DNA from: Nitrospira sp. | GTDB lineage: Bacteria; Nitrospirota; Thermodesulfovibrionia; UBA6902 | Length of the DNA: 64,000 bases | Assembly: GCA_016784355.1 (NCBI GenBank) | Contig: JADHUV010000013.1 | Coordinates: 1-64,000, forward strand | Reading direction: 5' to 3' | In this document: piece after piece, positions 54,718-63,792 of the stretch | Numbering within the stretch: position 1 is the stretch's first letter | Layout: each line of letters opens with the position of its first letter | Made by a program: the position numbers and the translations under genes | The notes under the pieces: generated by a model | Told to the model about the DNA's origin: nothing | The model's input: the letters and a program-made list of their open reading frames with translations, nothing else | The model's database searches: none

Positions 54718-56451
54718 TTATCCAGCCGGTTCACTGTCGGTCTGACTGAATGTTTTGTACAATTGCTTATATACAGTGCAGCGGTCTTTGAGCTCATTAT
54801 GGGTGCCTGCATCAATGATCCTGCCTTCATCCATTACAAATATACGGTCAGAGTGCAGAATGGTGGAGAGCCTGTGTGCTATGACAATGGTTGTTCTACC
54901 CTCGGTCAGTTGCTGAATAGCCAGCTGTACAATAGATTCTGATACAGAATCCAGTGCCGAGGTCGCCTCATCAAATATAAGTATTGAGGGATTTTTTAAG
55001 ATCGCCCTTGCAATGGCTATCCGCTGGCGCTGACCTCCTGAGAGTTTCAGACCTCTTTCTCCTATCTCGGTATTGTAACCGTCAGGCAGTTCGCGTATGA
55101 ACTCATCCGCGTGGGCTAGTTTTGAGGCCTCGATGATATCCTCTTCAGAGGCTTGTCTTCTGCCGAAGGCGATATTCTCACGGATTGTGTCATCAAAGAG
55201 GATTACGTCCTGACTGACCATGCCGATCAGCTGTCTTAGTCCCGGTAGTGTTAACTCATTGATATTAATCCCGTCGATGGTAAGACTTCCCCCGGTGATC
55301 CGGTTAAAGCGCGGGATTAAGTCTACAAGCGTTGATTTCCCTGCCCCGCTCTGTCCCACTATTGCTATGACCTCGCCCCGCTGTATCTCTATGTTTATGT
55401 CTTTCAGTACGGGATTGGTGCTTCCGGGGTACGCAAAGGAGACATTGCGGAAGTTAATGCTCTTTGTAAATCCGGCTATGGTACGTTCTCCCTGCTCCTC
55501 ATGTTTACTATCCAGAAGAGAATCAATGCGCTCTATCGAGGCCCTGGATTCCTGAAGCAGGTTATGGGCGCTTCCAAGTTTTTTAATGGGTGCAAATATC
55601 ATATAAAGAGCTACGATAATGGAAGCCAGATCGCCCGGAGTAACGATGCCCTTCTCTACAAGTGAGGCACCATACCACACGGCACCGGCCACCCCTATAC
55701 CCGTTACCATATCAATGGCCAGTTTTGTAAATTCCCTGAGCCTGATTACTCTCAGCATCTCTATATAGAATTGTCTGTTTTGCGCCGCAAACCGGTGAAT
55801 CATTGCATCTTCCTGAGTAAATATTTTGATCATGCGTATGCTCTGAACTGCCTCGCCGATCTTTTGAGTCACGACCGCGATTTTTTGCTGGGCCGCTGAG
55901 CGTTTTTTCTTTACACGCTTGCCGAACGCCTGAGTCGAAAGAGCGATAAGAGGCACAAGTAAAAGCATGGTAAGTGTCATCTCCCATTGCCGGTACAAGG
56001 CGACTCCCAGAAGGAAAATGACAGTAGGGATTTCCATGATAAATATCTTAAGTACTTCCGAGAGCAGGTAGTCCAGCATTTGTACGTCGGATATGGATTT
56101 TGAAATTACAACACCCGAAGACTCTTTTTGAAAATATCCCGCCGGCAGGTACAGCATATGAGAATACAGACGATCTCTGGTATCCCGCATAAGTTTTAAG
56201 CCTGCAGAGTTCATGCAGTATTTATAGCCGAAGCTGAAAATTCCTTTTGCCGAAAAAAGTATTACAATCCCGGCAGGAACATAAACCATGTACTCATATC
56301 TCTGATTTACCAGGACCTCATCAAGTGCAGGTTTTACAACCCAGGCAATAGCAGCGGTTATGCCTGATACAAACAGGCTAAGGATGATGCCGGCAAAGAC
56401 CCGTGGCCAATAGGGTCTGGTCAGCTGCATTATTTTTTTTATAAGATTCAT
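54718..56451 (-). CDS. msbA: Lipid A export ABC transporter MsbA
   Basis: A homodimeric ABC exporter with six N-terminal membrane helices (about 1-310) and a nucleotide-binding domain with Walker A GQSGAGKST, signature LSGGQRQRIAIARA, Walker B ILIFDEATSALD and the H-loop VIAHRLS. At 577 residues it matches MsbA, and the neighbouring glycosyltransferases make lipid A-core flipping the best reading. A general multidrug or lipid exporter remains possible. Confidence 0.9.
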   Translation of the reverse strand: MNLIKKIMQLTRPYWPRVFAGIILSLFVSGITAAIAWVVKPALDEVLVNQRYEYMVYVPAGIVILFSAKGIFSFGYKYCMNSAGLKLMRDTRDRLYSHMLYLPAGYFQKESSGVVISKSISDVQMLDYLLSEVLKIFIMEIPTVIFLLGVALYRQWEMTLTMLLLVPLIALSTQAFGKRVKKKRSAAQQKIAVVTQKIGEAVQSIRMIKIFTQEDAMIHRFAAQNRQFYIEMLRVIRLREFTKLAIDMVTGIGVAGAVWYGASLVEKGIVTPGDLASIIVALYMIFAPIKKLGSAHNLLQESRASIERIDSLLDSKHEEQGERTIAGFTKSINFRNVSFAYPGSTNPVLKDINIEIQRGEVIAIVGQSGAGKSTLVDLIPRFNRITGGSLTIDGININELTLPGLRQLIGMVSQDVILFDDTIRENIAFGRRQASEEDIIEASKLAHADEFIRELPDGYNTEIGERGLKLSGGQRQRIAIARAILKNPSILIFDEATSALDSVSESIVQLAIQQLTEGRTTIVIAHRLSTILHSDRIFVMDEGRIIDAGTHNELKDRCTVYKQLYKTFSQTDSEPAG

Positions 56452-56598
56452 TGCGAGTTAACCGAGAAAAACATTTATTCTGAAGCGGTTTCGTTGTTTT
56501 TAGTCATAAATTTGCTGTATTATAACAGATTAAGTTATTAGCTGTGTGATAACGCAGGGGCTGCTGCACGGCAGTCCGGATCCCCAATTTTTGGAGGA

Positions 56599-57609
56599 AT
56601 GATGAAGAAAAAAATATCGAACCCGGAGTTTACGGGCAAAAGTGTACTTGTAACAGGGTGCGCCGGTTTTATCGGATGGAGGGTCTCGCAGATGCTGCTT
56701 GAACAGGGCAAGGCGGTAGTTGGCTTGGATAATATGAACGACTATTATGATCCGGCACTTAAGAGATGGAGACTGAAGACCCTTAAGGCCTATCCAAAGT
56801 TTGTTTTTAAAAAGGTCGATATCGGTGACTATAAAAAACTGAAGGCGGTATTTGATAAAAACAAGGTTGACGGGATAATAAACCTTGCAGCGCGTGCCGG
56901 AGTCAGGGCCTCGGTTGAAGACCCCTGGGTTTATCTCGATACCAATACCAAGGGAACTCTTAATCTCCTTGAGTGCGCCAGAAGTCATAAGGTTAAAAAG
57001 TTCGTGCTGGCCTCAACCTCCAGTTTATATGCTGCGCTGGAGATGCCATTTAAAGAAGACTCTGTTACAGACGGCCCTCTGGCTCCCTACTCTGCATCGA
57101 AAAAAGGTGCTGAGGCCATGTCTCATGCATATCATTATCTGCACGGTATAGATGTGACCGTGCTTAGATATTTCACGGTATACGGCCCGGCAGGCCGTCC
57201 GGATATGAGTATCTTTAAATTTCTTAACAAAATTGATGCGGGCAAACCTATACCGCTTTATGGCGATGGTTCGCAGACGCGGGACTTTACCTATATTGAT
57301 GATATCGCAGACGGCACGATCAGGGCCCTTCGGCCTCTTGGGTATGAGATTATAAATCTCGGTTGTGATCGTCCTCTTAAGCTCAATGTTGTAATTGATC
57401 TACTTGGAAAGCATCTGGGCAAAAAGGTTAAGGTAAAAAAGCTGAAGATGCATAAGGCCGATGCAACCGATACCTGGGCCTATATTGAGAAGGCAAAAAA
57501 ACTTCTTGATTGGGAGCCTTCGGTGACGCTGGAAGACGGAATAGAAAAAACCGTGCAATGGTTTGTAGCGAATAAGAGGATGCTTGATCGTCTGCAGTGG
57601 AAGGACTGA
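56599..57609 (+). CDS. NAD-dependent sugar nucleotide epimerase (UDP-glucuronate 4-epimerase-like)
   Basis: An extended SDR enzyme of 336 residues with the NAD motif VTGCAGFIGWRVS, NLAARAGVRASVEDP, the Ser in ASTSSLYA, the catalytic YSASKKGAE and RYFTVYGPAGRPDM. These features match UDP-glucuronate 4-epimerase. It probably supplies an activated uronic acid to the adjacent glycosyltransferases. It is a single gene with GGAGG before the ATG. Confidence 0.9.
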   Translation: MMKKKISNPEFTGKSVLVTGCAGFIGWRVSQMLLEQGKAVVGLDNMNDYYDPALKRWRLKTLKAYPKFVFKKVDIGDYKKLKAVFDKNKVDGIINLAARAGVRASVEDPWVYLDTNTKGTLNLLECARSHKVKKFVLASTSSLYAALEMPFKEDSVTDGPLAPYSASKKGAEAMSHAYHYLHGIDVTVLRYFTVYGPAGRPDMSIFKFLNKIDAGKPIPLYGDGSQTRDFTYIDDIADGTIRALRPLGYEIINLGCDRPLKLNVVIDLLGKHLGKKVKVKKLKMHKADATDTWAYIEKAKKLLDWEPSVTLEDGIEKTVQWFVANKRMLDRLQWKD

Positions 57610-57620
57610 TAATCCGCTGT

Positions 57621-58034
57621 CTATTTAATCTGCATTACGGCGCTTTCAAGTTTTATAAGTGTGCCGGATGCTTCGGCAATGAGGGTGCCGTCTTTGGTGA
57701 TTATCCAGGCCTTTGACTTTAATATTTTACGTGTCCGGCCTGTGATTTCTGCTTCTATAATGACAGGCTGATTTATATGTAAGGGCTTTTTTAGTCTTAG
57801 GTCCATCTGAGCCGTCACTGCCGGCATGCCTTCAGCTATGGCTATTTTTACCATGGCCTCGTCCAGTACCGTCGAGAGTATGCCGCCATGAACAATATCC
57901 ATATATCCCTGATATTTTTTGGAAGGATTAAACTCGGCCCTGACTTTATTGTCTATGTGTGCAAACTGAAGTTTCAGCCCTATCGGGTTCTCCGGACCGC
58001 ACACAAAACAATGTCCATCATCAGCGTATCTCAA
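57621..58034 (-). CDS. PaaI-family hotdog thioesterase
   Basis: A 137-residue single-domain hotdog protein with CFVCGPENPIGLKL and HGGILSTVLDEAM, where the Asp/Glu of LDEAM is the usual catalytic acid. Such enzymes cleave acyl-CoA thioesters; the substrate is unknown. It converges on the epimerase gene with 11 bp between stop codons. Confidence 0.88.
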   Translation of the reverse strand: MRYADDGHCFVCGPENPIGLKLQFAHIDNKVRAEFNPSKKYQGYMDIVHGGILSTVLDEAMVKIAIAEGMPAVTAQMDLRLKKPLHINQPVIIEAEITGRTRKILKSKAWIITKDGTLIAEASGTLIKLESAVMQIK

Positions 58035-58611
58035 GATATTCGCCTGTTATTGCTGTTTGATGTAAGAGAAGATTGCATGCAGTAAAATTATATCAGTTTC
58101 GCAGGAGATAATCAGGGCCATTGGATCGCTGTACATCGTATTTGGCCATCAATTATAAGAGGCTAGACAGAATTTATGTTTAACTGATTGAAAGTAAACC
58201 ATAAAGTTAAGATTGACAGGGGCATGATTTAGTGATAATCTTTGATGCAGTATTCGAACAGGTTTACAATGAGGGCTCTTACGTAACCAGGAAATTCACA
58301 AATATTGCACAGTGTAAATATTCTTTACATATCATAACATATTGATATTTAAAGTTAATTGCCGTATTTTGGAAAATATAGGCATTGAATTGTCGATATT
58401 GTTTACACTTCAGATTTGCCGTGCGAGAAAAAATCCTATTAAATCAATGTATTATGTGTTGGCCGATTTTTTGCATAAGATACATCGAGGTGTAAATGCG
58501 CCGTTATCCGGATTGTAACAGGTGCATTGGTACGGCTCAAATCTATTATATTCAGTCAGATTAAATACATGCAGGTTATCAGCCGGTCACAAACGGGGGT
58601 GTCTTAGTATA
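58035..58611 (+). other. Long intergenic and leader region before the PocR-GGDEF gene
   Basis: This 577-bp gap holds a strong promoter at 58213-58241 and then about 360 bp of AT-rich sequence before the best start codon. I find no open frame of note, no known c-di-GMP riboswitch motif and no terminator. It could be a long regulated 5' leader or hide a small RNA. Confidence 0.5.
58213..58241 (+). promoter_or_regulatory. Near-consensus sigma-70 promoter
   Basis: TTGACA (58213-58218), 17-bp spacer, TAATCT (58236-58241). The predicted start near 58248 leaves a leader of about 360 nt. Confidence 0.7.
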
Positions 58612-60606
58612 ATGACGCTGGAGCAGCTATTAACATTAAGGGAGTGGGCAGAATTTTTTCAGAGTCTAAGTGACGCGATCAAGTTTGAATTGCGCGTTTA
58701 TTCTGAAGATTTAAAGCCGGTGTTCAATACCGGGGAAAGCCAGTATTGCGTGATGCTCCGCCAGTCAGGGGTTAGTTCGCTTGATTGCTCCGGTTCGTGC
58801 TGCATTGAAAATTATCTCCCGATGACTCCGAATGAACCGGTTACGTTTAAATGTCGTGCAGGACTGATGAATTTTATCGTTATGGTTAGTCGTTATGGGG
58901 AAAAGATGTATATTGCCGGCAAAGGAGAATTTGCCACTTATGATGATCTTTCTGAGCTTCAGAGGCGATTAAAAGCACATGACCTGCCGAATATTCCCCT
59001 CTCAAATTCGCTATATTTTCCAGGAGAAGACTATCTTAAGACGGTTGCAGCGCACGTGCATCTTACGGTAAACAGAATGATTGGCAGTTATTATGAAAAA
59101 TACAGGTCTGAAGACCGGTTGCAAAGACTGCTGGCCCTGTTTGACAGCAAGGTTTTCAATGCGCTCTCAAAGCACCCGGAACTGATGTACCGTTATATTC
59201 TGGACACTATAGAATATGTGTTTGGCGGTATGGCCGCCAGTCTTATGATGCGCACGGCCGGATCTCCGTCTTTTACGACGGTCAGCAGTACAGCCCGGTA
59301 CAGAGATATTGTGCAGAGTCATAGTCTCACCATGGATGACCTGCCGGTGCTGGAGATGCTCAGCACGGGAGAGGCGGTCTTTGTACAGGATCCGGACAGT
59401 CTCGTATCGACAGAATTATCGGAGGATATTAAATCAACATATTATTTCCCGATTTTTTCCCGTTCCAGTTTAGGAGGTGTCCTGGTAGTAGTGAATAAGA
59501 TTTTTTCCAATGATGAGATGAAGATTATGAACGCCTTCAGGAGTTTTGTGCAGGTGAATATGGAAAATCTCATACTGAGAAAGGGTGCTGTCGCCTCTGA
59601 CGGTACTAGTAAAAAGTTTTCTTCGATCATAGAGTTTGCAAACTCTATTGCATCTATTTTAGATAAGGAGGAGCTTTTTAATACGGTATTGGATAAGTCC
59701 ATTGAGATGCTGGAGGCCGAACAGGGATCTCTTATGCTTTTAGACGAGGAGACTGCCGAGTTTGTTATTGAGGCCCGTAAGTGCACCAGCGTGATAGCGC
59801 CTCCTGTCATGCGTATCTCAAGCACAGAAGGCATTGCCGGGCAGGTTCTCAACAGCAATACAGCCCTTTTGGTGGAAGATATAGAAAATGATCCGCGGTT
59901 TCAGCAGGAAAACCGGCCGCGCTTTCGGACAAAGTCCTTTGTCAGTGTGCCCATAACGGTTGGTGACCGGGTAGCGGGGGTGCTTAATATATCTGATAAA
60001 GCAGGCGGTGGGGTCTTTGGACGGGAGGATGTTGACCTTATTGAGGCCTTTGTAAGTAATGTGGGTATTGCGATTGAGCGCAGCCTTCTGCACAAGCAGG
60101 CAGAGACTCTTATGCAGCTTTCTATCACTGATCCGCTTACCAATATATATAACAGGCGTTATCTGAACCGGAGACTCGCGGAAGAGATTACGCGACATGA
60201 ACGTCATAAGACCCCGTTTAGTTTTATGATGCTTGATCTTGATAAGTTTAAGGAGTACAACGATACCCATGGTCATATTGAGGGTGATAACCTGATCAAG
60301 GACCTGGCCATGATGCTCAGTGACTCCCTGAGGAATATGGATATTGCCGCACGGTTTGGCGGTGATGAATTTGTGGTTGTATTCCCGCAGACACCAAAAA
60401 TAGATGCCATCATGATTACAAACCGCCTCAAAGAAAAAATAGACTCCATGCTGAGAAAATATGATGACGGTGTTATTCTCAGCGTCAGCATCGGCCTAGC
60501 TACCTATCCAGATGATGCCTCATCGATTATGGATCTTATAGAGAAGACAGACCAGGCAATGTATCTTGCTAAAAAAGGCGGCGGCAACAGGATAATTTAT
60601 CTGTAA
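58612..60606 (+). CDS. PocR-GAF-GGDEF diguanylate cyclase
   Basis: A cytoplasmic signalling protein of about 664 residues. The N-terminal PocR domain (about 1-140) has the Cys-rich LDCSGSCCIENY and FKCRAGLMNFIV pattern, which may bind a small ligand or a metal. Two GAF-like regions follow (about 170-325 and 345-495, with VLLVEDIENDPRF-like elements). The C-terminal cyclase has GGDEF (583-587), and an intact I-site RNMD five residues before it, so c-di-GMP feedback is expected. The start is uncertain: the open frame continues 30 codons upstream. Its end overlaps convergent alr by 10 bp. Confidence 0.9.
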   Translation: MTLEQLLTLREWAEFFQSLSDAIKFELRVYSEDLKPVFNTGESQYCVMLRQSGVSSLDCSGSCCIENYLPMTPNEPVTFKCRAGLMNFIVMVSRYGEKMYIAGKGEFATYDDLSELQRRLKAHDLPNIPLSNSLYFPGEDYLKTVAAHVHLTVNRMIGSYYEKYRSEDRLQRLLALFDSKVFNALSKHPELMYRYILDTIEYVFGGMAASLMMRTAGSPSFTTVSSTARYRDIVQSHSLTMDDLPVLEMLSTGEAVFVQDPDSLVSTELSEDIKSTYYFPIFSRSSLGGVLVVVNKIFSNDEMKIMNAFRSFVQVNMENLILRKGAVASDGTSKKFSSIIEFANSIASILDKEELFNTVLDKSIEMLEAEQGSLMLLDEETAEFVIEARKCTSVIAPPVMRISSTEGIAGQVLNSNTALLVEDIENDPRFQQENRPRFRTKSFVSVPITVGDRVAGVLNISDKAGGGVFGREDVDLIEAFVSNVGIAIERSLLHKQAETLMQLSITDPLTNIYNRRYLNRRLAEEITRHERHKTPFSFMMLDLDKFKEYNDTHGHIEGDNLIKDLAMMLSDSLRNMDIAARFGGDEFVVVFPQTPKIDAIMITNRLKEKIDSMLRKYDDGVILSVSIGLATYPDDASSIMDLIEKTDQAMYLAKKGGGNRIIYL

Positions 60607-61691
60607 ATTCGCTGCACTCTTTGGCCCACTGAGGTCAGCACCTCATAGGCTATAGTCCCGGTTTGTTCCGCAAGGTTTTCAGCCGTTATTTCTTCCATAC
60701 CCTGACGTCCCATCAGCATAACTTCGGATTCATAACTTATCTCAGGCAGATCCGTAACATCCAGCATTGTCGTATCCATACATACTCTGCCGGCTATAGG
60801 TACACGCTGCCCTTTGATAAGTGCCTGTCCTGTGTTTGAGAGCAAGCGACTGTAGCCATCGGCGTAACCCAGGGCAATGGTCGCGATAGTGCTCGGACGT
60901 TTTGTAACAAAGGTTCTGCCATAGCTGATAGGGGTTCCGGCAGGCACTTTCTTTATAAATAAGATCCTGGCCTTTAGGCTCATGACAGGTTTGAGTTCAT
61001 CAGTGCTGCAGCACCCGTTACCGTATAGCATGATTCCTGGTCGTACCATATTGAAATGCGCATCTGGAAGACTGAGTACGGCGGCGCTGTTAGACATGTG
61101 AAGATGCTGAAATGTGATGCCCTTGTGAGCAAGTTTTTGAATTAGTGTCCTGAAAAGGTCAATCTGAGTCAGGGCAAAGGCTTTATCCTGAAGATCCGCC
61201 TCTGAAAAATGACTCATGAGTCCTTCGAGGCGCAGATTTTTCATAGCGGAGATTTCGGCAATATCTTCTTCCGCTTTTCTGATATCCAGTCCTATTCTTC
61301 CCATTCCGGTATCAACTTTAATATGGACCGGTACGATCCTGCCGGCCTTGCGCGCTTCCCCAGACAGGGCCTTTGCTGCCTGCAGGTCAAAGATCGCAGG
61401 GGTCAGGTTATGCTTCAGGCATTGTCCCGCATTGTCTCTGTCAAAAAATACGAGCACTGGCGCGGTTATCCCTGCTTCCCTGAGGGCAATACCCTCATGC
61501 GTAAGCGCGACACCTAACATATCGATACCGCCTGAAACAAGGGCCTTTGATATAGGCTCAGCACCATGCCCGTAAGCATCTGCCTTCACGACCGCGATTA
61601 CTTTTTTATGAAGGGTTTTATTTTTTACGACGGAAAGATTGTGTTTAAGCGCATTAAGATCAACCTCAGCGGTTGCACCCGGCAGGCTCAC
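60597..61691 (-). CDS. alr: Alanine racemase
   Basis: It supplies D-alanine for peptidoglycan. A fold-type III PLP enzyme of 364 residues with the PLP Lys36 in VVKADAYGHG, HIKVDTGMGRIG, HMSNSAAVL, and the C-terminal domain with ISYGRTFVT and GRVCMDTTMLDV. It starts one base after the preceding tatA stop codon, so the two are likely coupled. Confidence 0.96.
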   Translation of the reverse strand: MSLPGATAEVDLNALKHNLSVVKNKTLHKKVIAVVKADAYGHGAEPISKALVSGGIDMLGVALTHEGIALREAGITAPVLVFFDRDNAGQCLKHNLTPAIFDLQAAKALSGEARKAGRIVPVHIKVDTGMGRIGLDIRKAEEDIAEISAMKNLRLEGLMSHFSEADLQDKAFALTQIDLFRTLIQKLAHKGITFQHLHMSNSAAVLSLPDAHFNMVRPGIMLYGNGCCSTDELKPVMSLKARILFIKKVPAGTPISYGRTFVTKRPSTIATIALGYADGYSRLLSNTGQALIKGQRVPIAGRVCMDTTMLDVTDLPEISYESEVMLMGRQGMEEITAENLAEQTGTIAYEVLTSVGQRVQRIYR

Positions 61692-61883
61692 TTACTGCTT
61701 GTTTCCCTCTGTGCCATTGGATTTACCGTCCGGAGTGACATCGATCTCAGGCTTTTCAGAAGTTGATTTTTTGAAGTTTTTAATGGCTTCCCCCACTCCT
61801 CTTCCTATCTCAGGCAGTCTGGATGCCCCGAACAGCACCACAACTATAACTAGTATAATGATTAATTCCGTTGTTCCAAACAT
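61692..61883 (-). CDS. tatA: Second Sec-independent translocase subunit TatA
   Basis: A 63-residue TatA with N-terminal helix [19 protein letters not shown], then the hinge and amphipathic helix ([19 protein letters not shown]). It is shorter than the tatA-tatC-linked copy at 18285-18692, so this may be the pore former and the other the TatB-like partner. GGGAGG lies 5 bases before the ATG. It overlaps mobA by 22 nt. Confidence 0.94.
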   Translation of the reverse strand: MFGTTELIIILVIVVVLFGASRLPEIGRGVGEAIKNFKKSTSEKPEIDVTPDGKSNGTEGNKQ

Positions 61884-62527
61884 TGCGTCCTCCCTGATAC
61901 CGTATTCTTAAATTTAATCAGGTCTTTTTTGCTTAAATTTCCGGTAGCATCTTCCACTGTATTAAGATTAATGAAAGAGCGACCTTCGGGGTCTTTAAGC
62001 TTAACCTCACCTGATGGAATGTATTGTACTCTTTTTTTGTGATTAAGTAAAAAATTTATCAGGCTCTTTTCCCCTTCTAATAGGGAACGCTCCATAGAGG
62101 ATATAAATTTTCTGGAGTAAAAGGCAAACAGAGGTTCAGCCCTGTTTTTAAGCATCGGGATTACAGCGTGAGTATTTTTTCGTGCCAGTGCCATATGTTC
62201 AATAAGTTCCCGGCTTAAAAACGGCATATCACAGGCTGAGATAAAGACCCACTCGTGTCTGGTATTTATAAGGGCTGTCAGGATGCCGGTCATCGGTCCC
62301 CGTATATCATATATATCGCCCAGCATTCGGGTCTGCAGAAAGGAGAAGTGATCAGGGCGGTTGGTTACAATATGCACTTCATTGAAGAGGGATGAGGCAA
62401 GGGTAATGGATTTCTCGATTATTGTTTGTCCATCAACCTCGATAAACGCCTTAGGAACCGGCATCCTCCGGTTTTCTCCCCCGGCAAGAATGGCCGCGCC
62501 TGCATTCTTTATTGGAAAATTTGTCAT
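61862..62527 (-). CDS. mobA: Molybdenum cofactor guanylyltransferase
   Basis: It joins GMP to molybdopterin. The nucleotidyltransferase motif [12 protein letters not shown], the Lys in PKAFIEVDG and [14 protein letters not shown] match MobA; the 221-residue length is slightly above E. coli MobA (194). It lies 14 bp after hisS in the same transcript. A molybdenum enzyme such as formate dehydrogenase would fit with selenocysteine use, but none is in the window. Confidence 0.9.
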   Translation of the reverse strand: MTNFPIKNAGAAILAGGENRRMPVPKAFIEVDGQTIIEKSITLASSLFNEVHIVTNRPDHFSFLQTRMLGDIYDIRGPMTGILTALINTRHEWVFISACDMPFLSRELIEHMALARKNTHAVIPMLKNRAEPLFAFYSRKFISSMERSLLEGEKSLINFLLNHKKRVQYIPSGEVKLKDPEGRSFINLNTVEDATGNLSKKDLIKFKNTVSGRTQCLEQRN

Positions 62528-62541
62528 AATGCCGGCTCTTT

Positions 62542-63792
62542 TTATGGTGAGATTATCCGGCAGATATCCGCCGCGGTGAGGGTCGAGGAAGACTCCTCTT
62601 TATTTGCCATGTTCTTTATGGTGACCGCATTATTGCCTATCTCATCTTCCCCGATCACTATTACGTGCTTTGCTCCGATGCGGTTTGCTTTGCGCATCTG
62701 GCTTTTAAGGGAGGTGCTCTGATATGCGGTCTCTGCCCAGAGGCCAGCGGCCCTGAGCTCATTTGTCAGCGTGAAACTTTTTTCAATGGCTGCATCCCCT
62801 ATTGGGCATATATATAGATCCGGTCCCTCCGGTTCAGCCATTGCATCCTTAATAAGGGGGATAATGCGTTCCATTCCCATCGCAAAGCCAATGCCGGGTG
62901 TAGGCGGGCCGCCGAAATCTTTTACCATGCTGTCATAACGTCCCCCGGCCGCAACCGCGCTCTGGCTGCCGAGATTTTCGCTGGTTACTTCAAAAGCAGT
63001 CTTAGTGTAATAATCCAGTCCCCTGACCAGATTAGGATTTATGGTATGAGGTACATTTAAGATTTTTAGATTATTTTTCAGGGCATTAAAATGAGTTGAG
63101 CAGTCATCACACAGGTGCTCAATAACCGGCGGTGCCCCCTCGCGTGACTCGATGCATCTGTTTACCTTGCAGTCCAGTATCCTAAGCGGGTTTAGGTCAA
63201 AACGTCTCTGGCAGTCAGTACAAAAGGCATCCAGCTTATCTCTGAGAAAGTCTGTCAGCGCCTCTCTGTGACCGGGCCTGCAATCTTTACAGCCGATTGA
63301 GGTTACCTCGAAGTTCAGGCCCTTCAGTCCGATCCTGTCTAAAAGTACAGACAGCATTGAGAGCATTTCTGCATCAAGCTTCGGGTCTTCAATGCCCATG
63401 GCCTCAACGCCGATCTGGTAAAACTGCCTGTAACGAAACGCCTGGGGTCGTTCATATCGGAACATAGGACCCATGTAAAAGTATTTCTGCGGTGCCGGAT
63501 CATTATGAAGATGGTGTTGAACATAGGCCCGCACAAAAGCGGCGGTCCCCTCCGGTCTCATAGTAACACTTCGGCCGCCTTTGTCTTCAAAGGTGTACAT
63601 TTCTTTTTCTACTATATCCGAAGTCTCACCAATGCTTCGTATGAAGACGTCTGTTGATTCAATGATAGGGAGTCGGATCTCACGACATCCGAAGTTACGA
63701 AATACCTCATGGGCCATCTTTTCTACATGCTGCCATATCGCTATTTCAGGGGGCATTATATCCTGAAGCCCCTTGAGTGTTTTATGTTTCAT
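62542..63792 (-). CDS. hisS: Histidyl-tRNA synthetase
   Basis: A class II synthetase of 416 residues: motif 2 around MFRYERPQ with RPEGTAAFVRAYV, the histidine-A motif GLDYYTKTAFEV and motif 3 GIGFAMGMERI. A Cys-rich insertion (CKDCRPGHRE, CTDCQRRF, CKVNRC, CDDCSTHF) is conserved in many bacterial HisRS and may bind zinc. I start at the ATG of MKHKTLKGLQ; the frame is open 12 codons upstream. Its start overlaps the preceding gene by 11 nt. Confidence 0.96.
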   Translation of the reverse strand: MKHKTLKGLQDIMPPEIAIWQHVEKMAHEVFRNFGCREIRLPIIESTDVFIRSIGETSDIVEKEMYTFEDKGGRSVTMRPEGTAAFVRAYVQHHLHNDPAPQKYFYMGPMFRYERPQAFRYRQFYQIGVEAMGIEDPKLDAEMLSMLSVLLDRIGLKGLNFEVTSIGCKDCRPGHREALTDFLRDKLDAFCTDCQRRFDLNPLRILDCKVNRCIESREGAPPVIEHLCDDCSTHFNALKNNLKILNVPHTINPNLVRGLDYYTKTAFEVTSENLGSQSAVAAGGRYDSMVKDFGGPPTPGIGFAMGMERIIPLIKDAMAEPEGPDLYICPIGDAAIEKSFTLTNELRAAGLWAETAYQSTSLKSQMRKANRIGAKHVIVIGEDEIGNNAVTIKNMANKEESSSTLTAADICRIISP

